DNA of 58,589 bases from Actinomycetes bacterium (GCA_021791755.1 JAJYWA010000004.1:1-58589); one strand, 5' to 3'. Numbered from the stretch's first letter, positions 42,999 through 52,862 are shown. Translations and numbers: made by a program. The notes: generated by a model from the sequence alone, not told the origin.

Positions 42999-44183
42999 AT
43001 GAACCCGATAAGGCAGCCTGGGGAGAGGTCGTTGGTGGTGGTGGATGCGCTCGATGGCATGGCAAGAGCCGGGCGGGTCGAGACGAGACGGGGATCGTTC
43101 GCTGTCCCGTGTTTCATGCCGGTTGGGACCCGGGGCGCCGTGAGGGCGCTCAGCAGTGACGATCTGGAGAGAACCGGTGTCGAGGTGATGCTCGCGAATA
43201 CGTACCATCTTGCGTTGCGCCCAGGTGTAGAGGTCATCGCCGAGCTGGGGGGAGTGCATGGTTTCACCGGCTGGGGCGGCCATGTGCTCACCGACTCGGG
43301 CGGCTTCCAGGGCTACTCCCTGCCATCGAAGGTGGACCGCGACGGCATCACCTTCAAGTCCATTTACGATGGCTCATCGTTTCGCCTGACGCCCGAGACG
43401 GCCGTGCGTGCGCAGGAGCTGCTTAACGCGGACATACAGATGGTCCTCGATGTATGTCCCGCGCTGCCTGCAAGCTCTGAGGTGGTGCGCGGCGCGATGA
43501 GGACCACTCTCGAGTGGGCGGAGCGTTCCCGCGAGGCTCATTCGCTGGCCGATCAGGCGATCTTTGGCATCGTCCAGGGTGGCGTCGACGAGGATCTTCG
43601 CTCCGAGTGTGCGCAGCGCACCGCTGCGCTGGACTTCGACGGGTACGGCATCGGGGGGCTCTCCGTGGGCGAGGCCCGTGACGAGATGCTGATGGCGCTG
43701 GCGGCGGCCGCTCGCGAGCTCCCGGAGGATCGCCCCCGGTACCTGATGGGCGTGGGAGATCCGTTGAGCCTTGTCGAGGCGGTGGCGCTCGGCGTAGACA
43801 TGTTCGACTGTGTCGCACCGACGCGGACTGCACGCCATGGGACAGCCCTGACCTCAGCTGGGCGGATATCCTTGCGGAACGCTAAGTACGCGAAGGATCC
43901 GCGCCCGGTGGACGAGTCGTGCACCTGCCTCACCTGCAGTACTGTGTCACGGGCTTACCTGCGGCACCTGCTGCTCGTGTCGGAGCCGACCGTGCTACGT
44001 TTGTTGACGGTTCATAATCTGGCGTGGATGATGCTCTTGATGCGTGAGGTGCGGTGCGCCATCAACGAGGGGACGCTCAAGGCTCTGCGGTCGCGTATTG
44101 CGAGCGCTTGGGAGCGCCAGCCTCTGACAGGCCGGAGCGCTGGTGGGCCGCCGTCAGGTTGTCGAGAAGCTCAGGAAGGGTAG
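42999..44183 (+). CDS. tgt: tRNA-guanine transglycosylase Tgt
   Basis: Exchanges the wobble guanine of GUN-anticodon tRNAs for the queuosine precursor. 394 residues. Catalytic Asp in LTDSGGFQGYSL, substrate pocket DVCPALPAS and FGIVQGGVD, the second Asp in MFDCVAPTRTARHG, and the zinc site CTCLTC with a downstream His are all present. QGYSL replaces the usual QVFSL, a small change away from the catalytic residues. ATG 42999 was chosen over the open extension into queA. It forms a queA-tgt unit with the yajC-secDF genes following. Confidence 0.93.
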   Translation: MNPIRQPGERSLVVVDALDGMARAGRVETRRGSFAVPCFMPVGTRGAVRALSSDDLERTGVEVMLANTYHLALRPGVEVIAELGGVHGFTGWGGHVLTDSGGFQGYSLPSKVDRDGITFKSIYDGSSFRLTPETAVRAQELLNADIQMVLDVCPALPASSEVVRGAMRTTLEWAERSREAHSLADQAIFGIVQGGVDEDLRSECAQRTAALDFDGYGIGGLSVGEARDEMLMALAAAARELPEDRPRYLMGVGDPLSLVEAVALGVDMFDCVAPTRTARHGTALTSAGRISLRNAKYAKDPRPVDESCTCLTCSTVSRAYLRHLLLVSEPTVLRLLTVHNLAWMMLLMREVRCAINEGTLKALRSRIASAWERQPLTGRSAGGPPSGCREAQEG

Positions 44184-44212
44184 CGTCGCTGGAATTGAAT
44201 GATCATCGATGG

Positions 44213-44746
44213 ATGGCAGTAGCCGCAACGGCGCATCATGCGCTGGTGGTGCTGGCAGCCGCGGGTGCGGCGAAGAAGACCGCGGCGCCAGCGGCGTCAT
44301 CGGGGCTGTCCAGCCTCTTTCTCATCGGCGCTGTTGTCTTGGTCGCCTACTTCCTCTTGCTACGCCCGGGACGGAACCGCGCGCGAGCGCAGCGTGATAT
44401 GCACAGTTCAATTGGAGTCGGCGACGAGGTGGTGACGAACGGGGGGCTCGTCGGCCGCATAGTTGAAGACACAGGCGATGGACGTCTTCTGCTCGAGGTT
44501 GCTCCAGGCATCGAGGTGTCCATCCTGCGCCAGTACGTGGTCCAGCGGGTAAGTGGCAGTCCTGTGGAGCCGGACCTCGCAGGCAGCAACGATCCTGACG
44601 ACGCTGGCGATCCCGACGAGGACGACGCTGGCGATCCCGACGAGGATGACGCTGGCGATCCCGACGAGGATGACGCTGGCGACGACGACCGGCTCAACGG
44701 CAGCAGGCCAGGCAGCGGGTCAGGCGGCGAGGCGGGTGACCGGTGA
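44213..44746 (+). CDS. yajC: YajC-like Sec accessory subunit
   Basis: About 177 residues. The core is one membrane helix (LSSLFLIGAVVLVAYFLLL) followed by RPGRNRARAQRDMHSSIGVG, DEVVTNGGLVGRIVED and VAPGIEVSILRQYVVQRV, the standard YajC block, which associates with SecDF. An Ala/Lys-rich leader precedes the helix. The C-terminus is an acidic tail made of a 24-bp repeat encoding DEDDAGDP, far longer than in ordinary YajC proteins (about 110 residues). TTG 44195 is an alternative start with AGGAAGGG upstream. The stop overlaps the secD start by 4 nt. Confidence 0.85.
   Translation: MAVAATAHHALVVLAAAGAAKKTAAPAASSGLSSLFLIGAVVLVAYFLLLRPGRNRARAQRDMHSSIGVGDEVVTNGGLVGRIVEDTGDGRLLLEVAPGIEVSILRQYVVQRVSGSPVEPDLAGSNDPDDAGDPDEDDAGDPDEDDAGDPDEDDAGDDDRLNGSRPGSGSGGEAGDR
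44597..44690 (+). repeat. 24-bp tandem repeat in yajC
   Basis: Three full units (44597-44620, 44621-44644, 44645-44668) and a partial fourth, each starting GACGACGCTGGCGAT or GATGACGCTGGCGAT. The reading frame is kept and only third-position changes separate the units, suggesting recent expansion. Confidence 0.9.
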
Positions 44747-46263
44747 AGACGAACCGGCTTATCCTGAGCGTGATCGCGTTCACCGTGATCTCCTTTGGTG
44801 CGACGATCGGGACGTTGTCGGCCGGTCTCGCGCCGAAGCTGGGATTGGACCTGGCCGGAGGGATCTCGGTCGTCCTCAAACCGGCCCACAAGGTCTCCTC
44901 CACGGTGCTCACCGAAGCTATCAACATCATTCGAAACCGCGTGGACGCGCTGGGTGTGACGCAGCCGAACATCGGTAGCCAGGGTGGAGATGTGCTCGTC
45001 GAGCTCCCAGGCATCAAGAACCGGGCCAAGGTGATCCACATAATCGGCGAGACCGCCCAGCTCTACTTCCGTCCGGTGCTGTGCGCCGCGCCCGCGTACA
45101 GCCCGCCGGCGACGAAGCCCGGCGAGAAGAAGGCGCCCGCGTCACCTGGACCTCTCCCATCGAGCTGTCCGGCTGCGGATCAGTACAGCGCTGCAAACCT
45201 GAAGGTGAACACGTCCAGCGGGTTGCCTACCGGGAACCCGACTCCTGACCTGGCCCTCGCGTCGTACCCGACCACCAGCTCCAGCCAGGACGTTCCGAAC
45301 AAGCCCGTGCTCCTCTACGACGCGCAGGCCCACCAGCGCTTCCTCCTCGGTCCGGCCGGTCTCACCGGGCACGCGCTGAGCTCAGCTACGGCGCAGCTGT
45401 CCTCGACCGGCTCATGGCAGGTGGCGTTCACGCTGACTGGATCCGGCTCGCCGAAATGGGACGCTCTCGCGAGGGCGAACTTCCACCAGATGGTGGCTGT
45501 GGACCTCGATGCGAAGATCGAGTCAGCGCCGCTCATCCAACCGACTCAGGCCGCCTTTACGAGCTTCAACGGCTCGGGAGTGATCAACGGTTCGAACTTC
45601 ACCCAGTCGAGCGCAAAGAGCCTCGCACTGGTCCTGCAGTACGGCGCCCTGCCTGTGCGCCTGGTGCGCCAGACCGTCCAGTCGGTGTCGCCGACGCTAG
45701 GCAGGTCGTCGCTGATCGCCGGGCTCGCAGCGGGTCTGGTGGGTTTGCTGTTGGTGATGCTCTACATGATCTTCTACTACCGCGGGCTCGGGATCGTGGT
45801 GGTCTTGGGGCTTGCCACCACGGCTGCGCTGTTGTGGGCGATCGTGTCGGTGCTGGGGCTGAGCGGGCTTACCCTCGACCTGTCGGGGGTGGTGGGCATG
45901 GTGGTGTCCGTTGGGATAACAGTAGACTCCTACGTGGTCTACTTCGAGCGCCTCAAAGACGAGGTGCGTGCAGGTCGCTCGGTGCGCTCCTCGGTGGATA
46001 GGGGCTTCTCCCGCGCATACCGTACGGTCCTCGCGGCCGACCTCGTGTCGCTGATCGGCGCCGTGCTTCTGTACCTGCTTTCGATCGGCCCAGTGAAGGG
46101 CTTCGCGTTCTTCCTCGGCCTGTCGACGATCCTTGACCTGCTTTCGGCGTTCTTCTTCACCCGCCCGTTCGTGATCCTCCTCGGCCGGAACCGGACCTTC
46201 ACCGAAGCCCGTACGCTCGGCGTCGCATCGGGGCTCGCTGCAGCTCCAGAGGGTGCATCATGA
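44743..46263 (+). CDS. secD: Protein translocase subunit SecD
   Basis: 506 residues. An N-terminal membrane helix, then LGLDLAGGISVVL (the D1 motif), a large extracytoplasmic P1 domain with a Pro/Lys-rich insertion (about 120-150), and five C-terminal helices with VSVGITVDSYVVYFERLKDE. SecD pairs with SecF and uses the proton gradient to pull secreted proteins across the membrane after SecYEG/SecA. GTG start, 4-nt overlaps with yajC and secF, so the three are coupled. Confidence 0.93.
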   Translation: MKTNRLILSVIAFTVISFGATIGTLSAGLAPKLGLDLAGGISVVLKPAHKVSSTVLTEAINIIRNRVDALGVTQPNIGSQGGDVLVELPGIKNRAKVIHIIGETAQLYFRPVLCAAPAYSPPATKPGEKKAPASPGPLPSSCPAADQYSAANLKVNTSSGLPTGNPTPDLALASYPTTSSSQDVPNKPVLLYDAQAHQRFLLGPAGLTGHALSSATAQLSSTGSWQVAFTLTGSGSPKWDALARANFHQMVAVDLDAKIESAPLIQPTQAAFTSFNGSGVINGSNFTQSSAKSLALVLQYGALPVRLVRQTVQSVSPTLGRSSLIAGLAAGLVGLLLVMLYMIFYYRGLGIVVVLGLATTAALLWAIVSVLGLSGLTLDLSGVVGMVVSVGITVDSYVVYFERLKDEVRAGRSVRSSVDRGFSRAYRTVLAADLVSLIGAVLLYLLSIGPVKGFAFFLGLSTILDLLSAFFFTRPFVILLGRNRTFTEARTLGVASGLAAAPEGAS

Positions 46264-47711
46264 AGGCTTCGGACGGGATTGTGGACGGGGCCGCTCCCAG
46301 CGCGTCGGGGTCGGGCGCGCAGGGGAGGCCGAACGCCTTTGTCCGGCTCTACCGGGGAGAGACCTCTTTCGACTTCGTCGGAAGGAGGAAGATCTGGTTG
46401 CTGGCTTCGGGGATCGTCATACTTGCCGGCATCATCTCGCTGTCCACGCGCGGTCTCAACATGGGGATCGACTTCAGGGGTGGCACCTCGTGGCAGGTAC
46501 CTGCGAACGGCGCATCAGTCAACCAGGCGCGATCGACGCTAGTGAAGCTGGGCCTCGGGGGTGCGACCGCCGTGTCGATAGGGACCGGGTCGAGCCAGCA
46601 TCTCGAGGTCGAGGCGGACCTTCTCTCCGAGTCAGCTGCGAAACGGAGCGCTACCGAGCAGGCGGTGTCGAGCGCGCTGGCGAAGCTGACGCACGAGCCG
46701 GTTGGGAGTGTCAGCCTGACGGATGTTGGCCCGACGTGGGGAGGCCAGGTCACATCCAAGGCAGAGTTGGCGTTGATCGTCTTCTTCATCGCGATCGCGC
46801 TGTACATCACCTTCAGGTTCGAGTGGAAGATGGCGGGCGCCGCGCTGATCGCGGTCGTTCACGACATCCTGGTGACGGTCGGCATCTACTCCCTGGCGGG
46901 TTTCCAGGTGACCCCGGACACCGTGGTGGCCTTTCTCACGATCCTCGGGTACTCGCTCTATGACACGATCGTTGTGTTCGACCGCGTCCAGGAGAACGCG
47001 AGGGGCCTAGGCGCCTCGGGGCGGATGACGTATGCCAGCACGGTCAACCTGTCGATGAACCAGGTGATGGCGAGGTCCCTCAACACGTCGCTGGTGGCAG
47101 TGCTGCCAGTGGCGTCGGTGCTGTTCATCGGGGCGTACGTGTTGGGAGCTACGACGCTGCAGTATTTCGGGCTCGCGCTGTTCATAGGCTTGATGACTGG
47201 GGCGTACTCATCGATCTTCATCGCGTCGCCTCTCCTCGCGGGCTTCAAAGAGAGCGAGCCCCGGTATGCGTCGATACGCCAGAAGCTGCAGGCGAGGGGT
47301 GAGGCGATGCTTGCCCTGACGCCGGCAGCGGCAGCTGCTGGTGGGGCGCTCGGAGGATCAGACGCTGGGAACCGGAGGTTCGCAGACGCCCGGAGGTCGC
47401 AGAGGAGGGCTGCGACGCGTGTCGCCGAGGCAGCGGCAAGGCGAGGCGCCCCGGCCCCCGGCGGCATTCTCCGCCCTGGCGACGCTGGCCAGCGTGGCAC
47501 TGGGGCTCCGGCGCCCGAGGCCGCCGGAGTCGACGAGCCGATGGTGGCGTCCGGCATTGGAGCGGGATCCGCCGCGCGGTCGAGGGCGGGTGGCAGTGGA
47601 GCAAGGCCGGGTTCCCAGGGCCAGCGGGCGCGCCCGGGTGGGCCCGGGCAGTCGCGCGCGAGAGCGGGCGGAGGACCTCCGAGACCGCGAAAGAAGCGGC
47701 GTAAGCGCTAG
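46260..47711 (+). CDS. secF: Protein translocase subunit SecF
   Basis: 483 residues. The SecF core takes the first 340: helix 1, MGIDFRGGTSW, the P4 periplasmic region, ILGYSLYDTIVVFDRVQEN and TSLVAVLPVASVLF. About 140 further residues form a disordered Gly/Ala/Arg/Pro tail ending in a basic RKKRRKR run. This tail is unusual: SecF is normally about 300-350 residues. It may contact the ribosome or membrane, or simply reflect low-complexity growth seen in other genes here. Confidence 0.93.
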   Translation: MKASDGIVDGAAPSASGSGAQGRPNAFVRLYRGETSFDFVGRRKIWLLASGIVILAGIISLSTRGLNMGIDFRGGTSWQVPANGASVNQARSTLVKLGLGGATAVSIGTGSSQHLEVEADLLSESAAKRSATEQAVSSALAKLTHEPVGSVSLTDVGPTWGGQVTSKAELALIVFFIAIALYITFRFEWKMAGAALIAVVHDILVTVGIYSLAGFQVTPDTVVAFLTILGYSLYDTIVVFDRVQENARGLGASGRMTYASTVNLSMNQVMARSLNTSLVAVLPVASVLFIGAYVLGATTLQYFGLALFIGLMTGAYSSIFIASPLLAGFKESEPRYASIRQKLQARGEAMLALTPAAAAAGGALGGSDAGNRRFADARRSQRRAATRVAEAAARRGAPAPGGILRPGDAGQRGTGAPAPEAAGVDEPMVASGIGAGSAARSRAGGSGARPGSQGQRARPGGPGQSRARAGGGPPRPRKKRRKR

Positions 47712-47731
47712 ACGGGCGGTAGCCTGGATGA

Positions 47732-50161
47732 ATGGTCAGGGTCAGCGATGAGCTGGGAGCTCACGACGGCGTTCGAGGTGCACAGGGTGATGCGCACGGA
47801 GGCGATCGCGGCGTGCGCGAGCACAAGGCCGTGATGGCCAGCCAGGTCCCGGGAGATGCGATGGCCAGCCAGGCGCAGGGAGACGCGCCGGTCGGTAGCC
47901 AAGGACCGGTAGCGGTGTTGACAGCTGCCAGTCGCACTTCTCGAGCTGTCGTAGAAGACGAGCAGGTTAGCCTCGATCCGGTTCTCCGGGAGCTTGGAAG
48001 GCGGCGCCCGGGGTTCGATCGTGAGCGCGTCGTGCGTGCCTACGATATTGCAGTTGCCGCACACGAGGGCCAGTACAGGTTGTCAGGTGAGCAATTCATT
48101 GTCCATCCGCTCTCGGTCGCGCTCGTGACCGCGGAGATCGGCCTGGATGACGTGGGTGTTTCCGCTGCTCTGCTGCACGACGTCGTCGAGGATGCCGGCG
48201 TCTCTCTCGAACTGCTCGAACACGAGGTAGGGCCGCGAGTCGCAGGGTTGGTGGACGGTCTCACGAAGCTGGACAGGATGCGCTTCAGCTCGAGGGAGGC
48301 GCAGCAGGCTGCCACCGTCCGCAAGATGATCGTCGCGATGGCGAGCGACTGGCGGGTGCTGGTGATCAAGCTCGCCGATCGCCTGCATAACATGCGGACG
48401 ATCGCGGTCATGCCCGAGTGGAAGCAGCACCGTACCGCGAGAGAGACCCTTGACGTCTACGCCCCGCTGGCGCATCGCCTCGGTATACAGGAGATGAAGT
48501 GGCAGCTCGAGGATCTCGCCTTCGTGACCCTTTACCCGAAGGAGCACGCAGAGATAGAGCGGCTGGTCGCGCTGCGGACGCCCGAGCGCGCCGCGTACCT
48601 TGACCGCGTGCTGCCGGCAGTCCGCGGGGCCCTGGCTGACCTCGGCATCGAAGCGAGAGTGACGGGCAGGCCAAAGCATCTCTGGAGCATCTACGAGAAG
48701 ATGGTCGTCAAGGGGAAGTCCTTTGACGATATCTACGATCTGGTTGGCATCCGGATTGTCGTTACAGCGGAGAAGGACTGTTGGGCGGCGCTCGGGACAG
48801 TGCACGGAATGTGGAGCCCGGTTCACGGTCGTTTCAAGGACTACGTCAACTCGCCGAAGTTCAACCTGTACCAGGCGCTGCACACGACTGTCGTCGGTCC
48901 CGAGGGCAAGCCAATCGAGGTGCAGGTGCGCACCGAGGGGATGGATCGCCGGGCGGAGCAGGGAGTGGCAGCGCACTGGGACTACAAAGAGCGACGTGAC
49001 GGACGTGACGGACGTGGCGACCAGCCGGCGGCCGGCACACCGGCTGAGAGCGCGTGGCTGAGGCGCATAGCGGATCTGGAGGAGGGTACGTCGGATCCAC
49101 GCGAGTTCCTCGAAGGCTTGAAGGGCGACCTCGTAAAGGACGAGACCTATGTGTTCACCCCGAAGGGCAAGGTGATTGCCCTGCCGGAGGGTGCGACCCC
49201 GATCGACTTCGCCTACGCGGTGCACACCGAGGTCGGGCACCGTTGCATCGGCGCCAAGGTCAACGGCCGCCTAGTGGCGCTGACCACGAGCTTGAAGTCG
49301 GCGGACACGGTGGAGATCTTCACCTCCAAGGTGGAGTCCGCCGGCCCTTCGCCGGACTGGTTGAGGATCGTGGTGACCCCTCGCGCCCGCAGCAAGATCC
49401 GCCAGTGGCTCAGTCGCGAGCGCAGGGACGACGCAATCGACGCCGGCCGGGACGAGCTGGCTAGAGCGCTTGCACGTGAAGGCGCGGCCCGGCTCAAGGG
49501 CAGTCTGGACGCCGGGCTCAAGTCGCTGGCAGCCTCGATGAACTACGTGAGCGTTGACTCGCTGTACGCTGCGCTCGGCAGTGGGCACGTGTCCGCGAGA
49601 ACAGTTGTCCAACGCCTGCTCAGAGACCTCGGGATCGGCGAGCATGACGAGCAGGCTCCGATGACTGTTCGTTCGTCCCACCGCCGGCGGCGAGACAGAT
49701 CGCTGGGCGTCTACGTAGAAGGCCTCGATGACGTGATGGTCCGTCTGTCGGCGTGCTGCTCGCCAGTGCCCGGCGACGAGATCATGGGATTCGTGACCCG
49801 TGGCCGCGGGGTCTCGGTGCATCGGGTCGACTGTGCAAACGCGATCTCGCTGACCGCGGAGGCGCACGAGCGTCTTATCGAGGTGGAGTGGGGTCAGGGC
49901 GTCCAGAGCATGTTCCTCGCGACGATCGAAGTTCGATCGCTTGATCGCCCGCATCTCCTGGCGGACGTGGCGCGAGCTCTCGCTGAGCACCACGTGGCCA
50001 TCGTGTCGAGCGCAACGTCGACCGGGGCGGATCGGATGGCGCGTATGCGCTTCGAGATCGAGCTTGCCGACCAGGTGCACCTGGAATTGGTGCTCGCGTC
50101 CTTGAGCCGCGTCGACGGTGTCTTCGATGTCTACCGGGTGCTGCCGGGTGGCAGGACGTGA
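47732..50161 (+). CDS. rel: Bifunctional (p)ppGpp synthetase/hydrolase
   Basis: 809 residues of the long RSH family. The hydrolase HD domain has LLHDVVEDAG and KLADRLHNMRT. The synthetase domain has GRPKHLWSIYEKMV, YDLVGIRIVV and FKDYVNSPKFNLYQALHTTV. A TGS domain (VFTPKGKVIALPEGATPIDF), zinc-finger region and ACT domain (about 735-805) follow. Intact HD motifs mean it should both make and degrade the alarmone. The N-terminal 70 residues are extra and include a 27-bp direct repeat (47834-47887). Overlaps hisS by 4 nt. Confidence 0.93.
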   Translation: MVRVSDELGAHDGVRGAQGDAHGGDRGVREHKAVMASQVPGDAMASQAQGDAPVGSQGPVAVLTAASRTSRAVVEDEQVSLDPVLRELGRRRPGFDRERVVRAYDIAVAAHEGQYRLSGEQFIVHPLSVALVTAEIGLDDVGVSAALLHDVVEDAGVSLELLEHEVGPRVAGLVDGLTKLDRMRFSSREAQQAATVRKMIVAMASDWRVLVIKLADRLHNMRTIAVMPEWKQHRTARETLDVYAPLAHRLGIQEMKWQLEDLAFVTLYPKEHAEIERLVALRTPERAAYLDRVLPAVRGALADLGIEARVTGRPKHLWSIYEKMVVKGKSFDDIYDLVGIRIVVTAEKDCWAALGTVHGMWSPVHGRFKDYVNSPKFNLYQALHTTVVGPEGKPIEVQVRTEGMDRRAEQGVAAHWDYKERRDGRDGRGDQPAAGTPAESAWLRRIADLEEGTSDPREFLEGLKGDLVKDETYVFTPKGKVIALPEGATPIDFAYAVHTEVGHRCIGAKVNGRLVALTTSLKSADTVEIFTSKVESAGPSPDWLRIVVTPRARSKIRQWLSRERRDDAIDAGRDELARALAREGAARLKGSLDAGLKSLAASMNYVSVDSLYAALGSGHVSARTVVQRLLRDLGIGEHDEQAPMTVRSSHRRRRDRSLGVYVEGLDDVMVRLSACCSPVPGDEIMGFVTRGRGVSVHRVDCANAISLTAEAHERLIEVEWGQGVQSMFLATIEVRSLDRPHLLADVARALAEHHVAIVSSATSTGADRMARMRFEIELADQVHLELVLASLSRVDGVFDVYRVLPGGRT

Positions 50162-51444
50162 GCGAGGCGTTCAGGGCGCCCCCCGGCACCCACGACGTTC
50201 TTTTCCCCGATTCGGCGCGCTGGGAGGCCGTGATCGCGACCTTTGCGTCGCTGGCGCATCGCGCCGGCTACGGATTGGTCGTAAACCCGATCTTCGAGGA
50301 CGAGCGGGTGTTCGTACGCGGGATCGGGGCGGGCAGCGATGTCGCATCGAAGGAGATGTACCGTTTCGAGGACCGAGGTGCAAGGAGGCTTGCGCTGAGG
50401 CCTGAGGGGACTGCGTCGGTGGTGCGGGCCTTCGTCCAGCACCGTCCTCCGGCGCCGTGGAAGGCATGGTACGTCACACCGGCGTTCCGCTACGAGCGTC
50501 CCCAGGCCGGGCGCTACCGTCAGCACCACCAGATCGGTGTCGAGGCCATTGGGAGCGGAGATCCGGATCTCGACACCGAGGTTATCGCCTTGGCATGGCA
50601 GTTCTATGTGGATGTCGGCCTCGGCGGCGTGAACCTGCGGATTGGCTCGATGGGCGATGCGACATGTCGCCCGGCGTTCGAGCGAGCGCTGCGCTCATGG
50701 CTCGACGCGAACATGTCGAAGCTGTGCAACGAGCACGGCGTCAAGGCTATGGCCAACCCGCTGAGAGTGCTCGACTGCAAGAGCGAGGAGTGCAGGTCGG
50801 CCACCGAGTCTGCGCCGTCGATCTCCGAGGCGCTGTGCCCGGGGTGCGCCGAGCACTTCAAGAGGGTCAGGGAGGGGTTGGACGCGCTCGAAGTCCCCTA
50901 CGTATGCGACCCGCGGCTCGTGCGGGGGTTCGACTACTACACGCGCACCACCTTCGAGCTCAGCTCGCCCTATCTGGACGCAGCGCAGAACGGCGTAGGA
51001 GGTGGGGGTCGTTATGACGGCCTGGTCGAGGCCCTAGGTGGACCTCCATCGCCCGCCGTGGGGTTCGGTATAGGGATCGAGCGGCTCCTGCTGGCCTGCG
51101 AGGCCGAGGGGAGCCCTGCCCGCGCGGCGAGGCTGGTGGACGTCTTCGTCGTCGATGTCGTCGGTGGTGAGTCCGCACGCCGTTGGACTCACGAGCTGCG
51201 GTTGGCGGGCATCGGAGCGGATCGCGCATTCGACGGCCGGTCGCTCAAGGCGCAGATGAGGTTGGCCGACCGCTCGGGCGCCGAGATCGCGGTCATCGTA
51301 GGGCCTGAGGAGAAAGCTGCCGGCAAGGCAGCGATACGCCGTCTCCGCGGTGGGGGTGGCGATGCGACCATCCAGGAGCTGGTCGACACGGCCACTCTGG
51401 TGGAGCGCGTGAGCGTTCTCCTGGGCGACATCTCGGTCCGGTGA
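50158..51444 (+). CDS. hisS: Histidyl-tRNA synthetase
   Basis: 428 residues, class II. Motif 1 region near the N-terminus, motif 2 AWYVTPAFRYERPQAGRYRQ, the His-specific LVRGFDYYTRTTFEL, and motif 3 GGRYDGLVEALGG with AVGFGIGIERLLL. The C-terminal anticodon-binding domain starts at VDVFVVDV. A Cys-rich insertion (CKSEECRS and CPGCAEHF, about residues 203-240) could bind zinc, as in some other bacterial HisRS. GTG start overlapping rel; stop overlaps rarA. Confidence 0.93.
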   Translation: MSEAFRAPPGTHDVLFPDSARWEAVIATFASLAHRAGYGLVVNPIFEDERVFVRGIGAGSDVASKEMYRFEDRGARRLALRPEGTASVVRAFVQHRPPAPWKAWYVTPAFRYERPQAGRYRQHHQIGVEAIGSGDPDLDTEVIALAWQFYVDVGLGGVNLRIGSMGDATCRPAFERALRSWLDANMSKLCNEHGVKAMANPLRVLDCKSEECRSATESAPSISEALCPGCAEHFKRVREGLDALEVPYVCDPRLVRGFDYYTRTTFELSSPYLDAAQNGVGGGGRYDGLVEALGGPPSPAVGFGIGIERLLLACEAEGSPARAARLVDVFVVDVVGGESARRWTHELRLAGIGADRAFDGRSLKAQMRLADRSGAEIAVIVGPEEKAAGKAAIRRLRGGGGDATIQELVDTATLVERVSVLLGDISVR

Positions 51445-52862
51445 TCTCGGGAGACCTTAGCTCGCAGGACATTTTTTCCAGCGCGGCTCGCTCGTCGCTG
51501 GCGGCTAAGGCGCCCCTTGCCGCGAGGCTTCGGCCGAGAACCCTGGACGAGATGGTGGGCCAGCGGCATCTCCTGGGGCCAGGAGCGGCGCTGAGGGTTC
51601 TGCTCGAGGCCGACAAGCTGTCATCAGCTGTGCTCTGGGGTCCGCCTGGGAGTGGCAAGACGAGCCTTGCACGGATCGTGGCCACGATGACCAGATCGAC
51701 CTTCGTCGCGATGTCAGCGGTGTCGGCCGGGGTTCGCGACGTGCGCGCTGTGCTCGAGGAGGCGAAGCATCGCCTCGGAGCGCATGGAGAGGGCACGCTC
51801 CTGTTCCTCGACGAGGTGCACCGCTTCAATCGTGCACAGCAGGACGTGCTGCTCGAAGCGGTAGAGGAGGGCCTGGTGGTGTTCGTCGGCGCAACTACCG
51901 AGAACCCGTTCTTCGAGCTCAACGCACCGCTCATGTCGCGCTCGACGCTCTTCCGGCTCGAGCCGCTCGCGAGGGAGGACCTCATGGAGCTGGCGCGCCG
52001 TGGCCTCGAGGCGGAGTGCGCTGCCTGCGACGACGAAGTGGCCGAGGCCATGGTGTGCTCTGCGGGCGGGGATGGGAGGTCCCTGCTCGCGACCGTGGAG
52101 GTCGCCGCGAGGCTCGCCAGGGCGCGCCAAACGGCCGATGCCCAGCGTGATCCCCAGTACGACGCCGAACACGACCCTCAGCGTGGCGCCGAACACGACC
52201 CTCAGCGTGGCGCCGAACACGACAGGCAGGGACCGTGGATCGTGCTCCGCGCCGACGTCGAGCAGGCGGCGAGGTCTTCGGTTCCCCGCTACGGCGCTGA
52301 CGAGCACTATGACATCGCGAGCGCTCTGATCAAGAGCGTGCGTGGATCGGACCCGGACGCGGGGCTCTACTGGCTCTCGAGGATGCTCATGGCTGGAGAG
52401 GATCCACGGTTCATCGCTAGGCGGCTCGTCATCCTTGCGAGCGAGGACGTAGGCATGGCCGACCCGACTGCGCTGCTCGTCGCCGATGCCGCTGCGAGGG
52501 CTGTCGACCTGGTCGGCCTGCCGGAGGCGTCGTTGAACCTGGCGCATGCAGTTGTGCATCTCGCTGCTGCGCCGAAGTCGAACCGGGTCACCAGCGCGCT
52601 AGCCGCGGCTAGAGCGGACGCCGAGCGTACGGCGAACGCGAGGGCGCCGGTGCACCTGCGGAGCTCGAACTATCAGGGAGCGAAGCTGCTTTCGCACGGC
52701 GAAGGCTACCTCTACCCGCATGATGCTCCTGGATCCTGGGTTGACCAGGCATATCTACCCGACGAGGTTGCGGGTGCGATCTACTACCAGCCGAGCTCTC
52801 AGGGCCGGGAGGAGCAAGCACGGGTTCGGCTGGAGGATCTCCGGGGCCGGCGGTCACGATAG
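51441..52862 (+). CDS. rarA: Replication-associated recombination protein RarA
   Basis: 473-residue AAA+ ATPase that acts on stalled forks and single-strand ends (also called MgsA). Start of core LRPRTLDEMVGQRHLLG, Walker A WGPPGSGKTSLAR, Walker B LLFLDEVHRFNRAQQD, sensor 1 GATTENPFFELNAPL, then the helical and MgsA-type C-terminal domains (DAGLYWLSRMLMAGEDPRFI, YLYPHDAPGSWV). A loop about residue 235-265 is enlarged by a 24-bp in-frame repeat. GTG start; alaS begins 13 nt after its stop. Confidence 0.93.
   Translation: MISGDLSSQDIFSSAARSSLAAKAPLAARLRPRTLDEMVGQRHLLGPGAALRVLLEADKLSSAVLWGPPGSGKTSLARIVATMTRSTFVAMSAVSAGVRDVRAVLEEAKHRLGAHGEGTLLFLDEVHRFNRAQQDVLLEAVEEGLVVFVGATTENPFFELNAPLMSRSTLFRLEPLAREDLMELARRGLEAECAACDDEVAEAMVCSAGGDGRSLLATVEVAARLARARQTADAQRDPQYDAEHDPQRGAEHDPQRGAEHDRQGPWIVLRADVEQAARSSVPRYGADEHYDIASALIKSVRGSDPDAGLYWLSRMLMAGEDPRFIARRLVILASEDVGMADPTALLVADAAARAVDLVGLPEASLNLAHAVVHLAAAPKSNRVTSALAAARADAERTANARAPVHLRSSNYQGAKLLSHGEGYLYPHDAPGSWVDQAYLPDEVAGAIYYQPSSQGREEQARVRLEDLRGRRSR
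52161..52231 (+). repeat. 24-bp tandem repeat in rarA
   Basis: Two full units at 52161-52184 and 52185-52208 and a third, diverging one from 52209, each with GCCGAACACGACCCTCAGCG. They code for AEHDPQRG in a surface loop. Frame is preserved. Confidence 0.9.

Noticed and set aside
48083-49240. Minus-strand open frame of 385 codons opposite rel
   Set aside because: Entirely inside the HD, synthetase and TGS coding region of rel; codon mirror effect, no motif.
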